Assembly (NCBI GenBank): GCA_964388615.1
Contig: CAYMBG010000026.1
Location: 1 to 25,917, forward strand
Direction: 5' to 3'
DNA: 25,917 nucleotides
Source of the DNA: SLLW01 sp964388615
Lineage (GTDB): Bacteria; Bacteroidota; Rhodothermia; Balneolales; Natronogracilivirgulaceae
Below, piece by piece: positions 24,588 to 25,917 of the stretch. Position numbers and translations under genes: made by a program. Positions within the stretch are counted from its first letter, which is position 1. Each line of letters opens with the position of its first letter. The notes beneath the pieces are model-generated. The model was given only the letters and a program-made list of their open reading frames with translations. It had not been told where the DNA came from and did no database searches.

Positions 24588-24794
24588 ATGAAAACTTTTA
24601 AAAACATCTCCTTCATCGCGGCCGTATCATTAACATTTTTGCTCACATCCTGCACGGGAGTAACAACACCCAATCTCAGTGAATCCGATGATCAGATAAA
24701 ATTTGAAGCACAGGACTATCAACAAAAAACCGATGTAAGTGAACAGTACGGTGATAACGGAAGAGGTGATGTGATCCGCGTCCGCCCCGATTGA
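24588..24794 (+). CDS. Small lipoprotein of 68 residues, unknown function
   Basis: The product has a basic N-terminus, a hydrophobic segment (I-S-F-I-A-A-V-S-L-T-F-L) and a lipobox L-L-T-S-C, giving a mature lipoprotein of about 47 residues starting at Cys22. The mature part is polar and acidic, with two Gln-rich turns, no cysteines apart from the lipidated one, and a basic end (G-D-V-I-R-V-R-P-D). I do not recognise a family. The ATG is the first base of the obvious signal peptide, without a Shine-Dalgarno sequence. It is 34 bases ahead of the ATG of the exported TPR gene and divergent from an ECF sigma gene, suggesting a shared regulatory or envelope role. Confidence 0.7.
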   Translation: MKTFKNISFIAAVSLTFLLTSCTGVTTPNLSESDDQIKFEAQDYQQKTDVSEQYGDNGRGDVIRVRPD

Positions 24795-24855
24795 TAAACC
24801 TGACAAAATTTCGCTATCTTGGAGTTGCATGTATTCACTTTCAACTTGATGTTTT

Positions 24856-25917
24856 GTGACCGGTGTAACTCTTTTCCTGATAGCGGCCTTACTTACAACA
24901 GGCGGGGATAACGGATCCTCCCTCACTGATGATCAGAAACAGACCATCGGTGAGCAGCTTATATTTCACCTTGATGAGTATGAGTCAACCGGCTCAAGTA
25001 ATGCCGGCTGGCTTATATATCAATTGTTGGAATCCAATCCTCATAGCCGCCCGGTCTTCCACGATAGCGCAGAAGACAACATGAACAGGTACGACCGTGT
25101 CAATGCGGTTGCAGCCTGTATGGATTCCCAATTTGAGGTGACAAATGAAGCTCATGCCGAAGATTACATGCGTTTATTTGTGGATTGTATGGGAAACCCT
25201 GATCTCATACTGGCGTACCTGTACGATCATGATGTTGACAGCCAGGCCCGTTCAGATCTTCTGAGTAAACTGAACCGTTCCGAACTGAGCGACAAGCAAT
25301 ATTACCACTACTCTTATCTCAGCCACGGGAATCTCCAGGAGGCTTACCCTCTTTTCAAAGGGCGCGTCAGCCCGCTCGATTTTTATTATTTCGACCATAT
25401 TTTCGAACAGGACACCCTAAGCTCAGACATCGGGGACCAACTCACATCCTGGAGTGACGATCAGGGAAACACCATTAACCTTGAACATTCCAGGGATAAA
25501 GTTCGGCTTTTTGTCCTGATCAACGGTTTTCATAAAATGCAGAAAGAACCCGCGGTTTTTGAACTGGCAAAATCCATTGGCCGGTATTCTCAACTGCCGG
25601 TTTCTACCACCTCCCTGAGAATGCTCCGTTACATCTCCTTTGCTTCCTATTTTCTGGGGTACTACCAATACGACCTGGACCTGAACCGCGAGATGCTGCT
25701 CCCTCTATCCGAATATTTCTCCATGGAAGAGCAATTGATATCGAGATATGAGTATGGTACCAGTTTGCTTCAGCTCGGTAATATTCACTCCGCTGTTGAA
25801 GAGTTCGAATATATCTACGAGCATATTGAAGTTTTTAATGATTACCGGTATCAGTCAGCTACAATGAACAACCTGGCTATAACTTATAATGATATTGGCC
25901 GATTTGAAAACTATTTA
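24856..25917 (+). CDS. Large exported protein with TPR repeats, 3' truncated by the window
   Basis: The frame is open from a GTG at 24856 to the window edge (354 codons). It opens with a hydrophobic segment (V-T-L-F-L-I-A-A-L-L-T-T-G) like a signal peptide core, followed by a helical, tyrosine-rich region and, near the edge, clear TPR-like helices (Y-E-Y-G-T-S-L-L-Q-L-G-N-I-H-S-A-V-E-E-F and A-T-M-N-N-L-A-I-T-Y-N-D-I-G-R-F). The GTG start is weak. An ATG at 24829 in the same frame, behind GGAG (24821-24824), would give a more normal signal peptide but meets a TGA at 24847 after six codons. Exported TPR proteins of this size in Bacteroidota often continue into CHAT, kinase or regulator domains; the C-terminus lies outside the window, so no function can be assigned. 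Confidence 0.7.
   Translation, partial: MTGVTLFLIAALLTTGGDNGSSLTDDQKQTIGEQLIFHLDEYESTGSSNAGWLIYQLLESNPHSRPVFHDSAEDNMNRYDRVNAVAACMDSQFEVTNEAHAEDYMRLFVDCMGNPDLILAYLYDHDVDSQARSDLLSKLNRSELSDKQYYHYSYLSHGNLQEAYPLFKGRVSPLDFYYFDHIFEQDTLSSDIGDQLTSWSDDQGNTINLEHSRDKVRLFVLINGFHKMQKEPAVFELAKSIGRYSQLPVSTTSLRMLRYISFASYFLGYYQYDLDLNREMLLPLSEYFSMEEQLISRYEYGTSLLQLGNIHSAVEEFEYIYEHIEVFNDYRYQSATMNNLAITYNDIGRFENYL

Noticed and set aside
24630..24926. Minus-strand open frame over the small lipoprotein gene
   Set aside because: It covers the lipoprotein and the start of the TPR gene in antisense; the sense frame has a clear lipobox and this one shows no features.

Overview
The window looks like chromosomal DNA from a free-living Gram-negative bacterium of the Bacteroidota/Rhodothermota/Balneolota assemblage, most likely near Balneolales. 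The evidence is the gene order parA-parB-DUF5683, several secreted beta-barrel proteins of DUF5723, DUF6588 and DUF481 type, a SpoIIE-type phosphatase with an N-terminal membrane domain, two ECF sigma factors, and the scarcity of Shine-Dalgarno sequences. The taxonomic call is inference from these families; there is no rRNA or other marker here. Two runs of exactly 100 Ns (2098-2197 and 22286-22385) show that it is a scaffolded draft assembly, probably a metagenome bin.

Layout, left to right. The 3' end of an outer-membrane protein gene (1-564) is followed by a 361-bp non-coding stretch with a cluster of TGTCA/TGACA palindromes, then lon (split by an artificial gap) and rsgA on the + strand. 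A DUF6588-like beta-barrel gene (4710-5834) converges on polA (5846-8650, minus). Divergent from polA is a membrane-anchored SpoIIE/PP2C phosphatase (8809-9936), whose stop abuts the stop of a secreted TPR protein (9937-10920, minus). A minus-strand cluster follows (read right to left): parA, parB, DUF5683 protein, LOG-family nucleotide phosphoribohydrolase. Upstream of that come an ECF sigma factor with an overlapping membrane anti-sigma candidate, and then uvrC. Divergent from uvrC is an RluA-family pseudouridine synthase. Next, all on the minus strand, are dsbD, a thioredoxin-like lipoprotein, a DUF481-like barrel protein, an M20 metallopeptidase (interrupted by the second gap), a cold-shock protein, and a second ECF sigma factor. 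At the right edge, on the + strand and divergent from this sigma factor, are a 68-residue lipoprotein and the first 354 or so codons of a large exported TPR protein that runs off the window.

Functionally this is mostly core genome: proteostasis (Lon), ribosome assembly (RsgA), replication and repair (PolA, UvrC), chromosome segregation (ParAB), RNA modification (RluA-type), periplasmic thiol chemistry (DsbD plus thioredoxin lipoprotein) and envelope proteins. The least ordinary part is the right end: an ECF sigma factor with no adjacent anti-sigma factor, a 393-bp divergent region with palindromes and long A/T tracts, a tiny lipoprotein, and an exported TPR protein whose best-supported ATG start is followed after six codons by an in-frame TGA. 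This is the best candidate here for an undescribed regulatory or envelope-stress module, but its main gene is truncated by the window edge.

No tRNA, rRNA, CRISPR array, insertion sequence or prophage gene was recognised.
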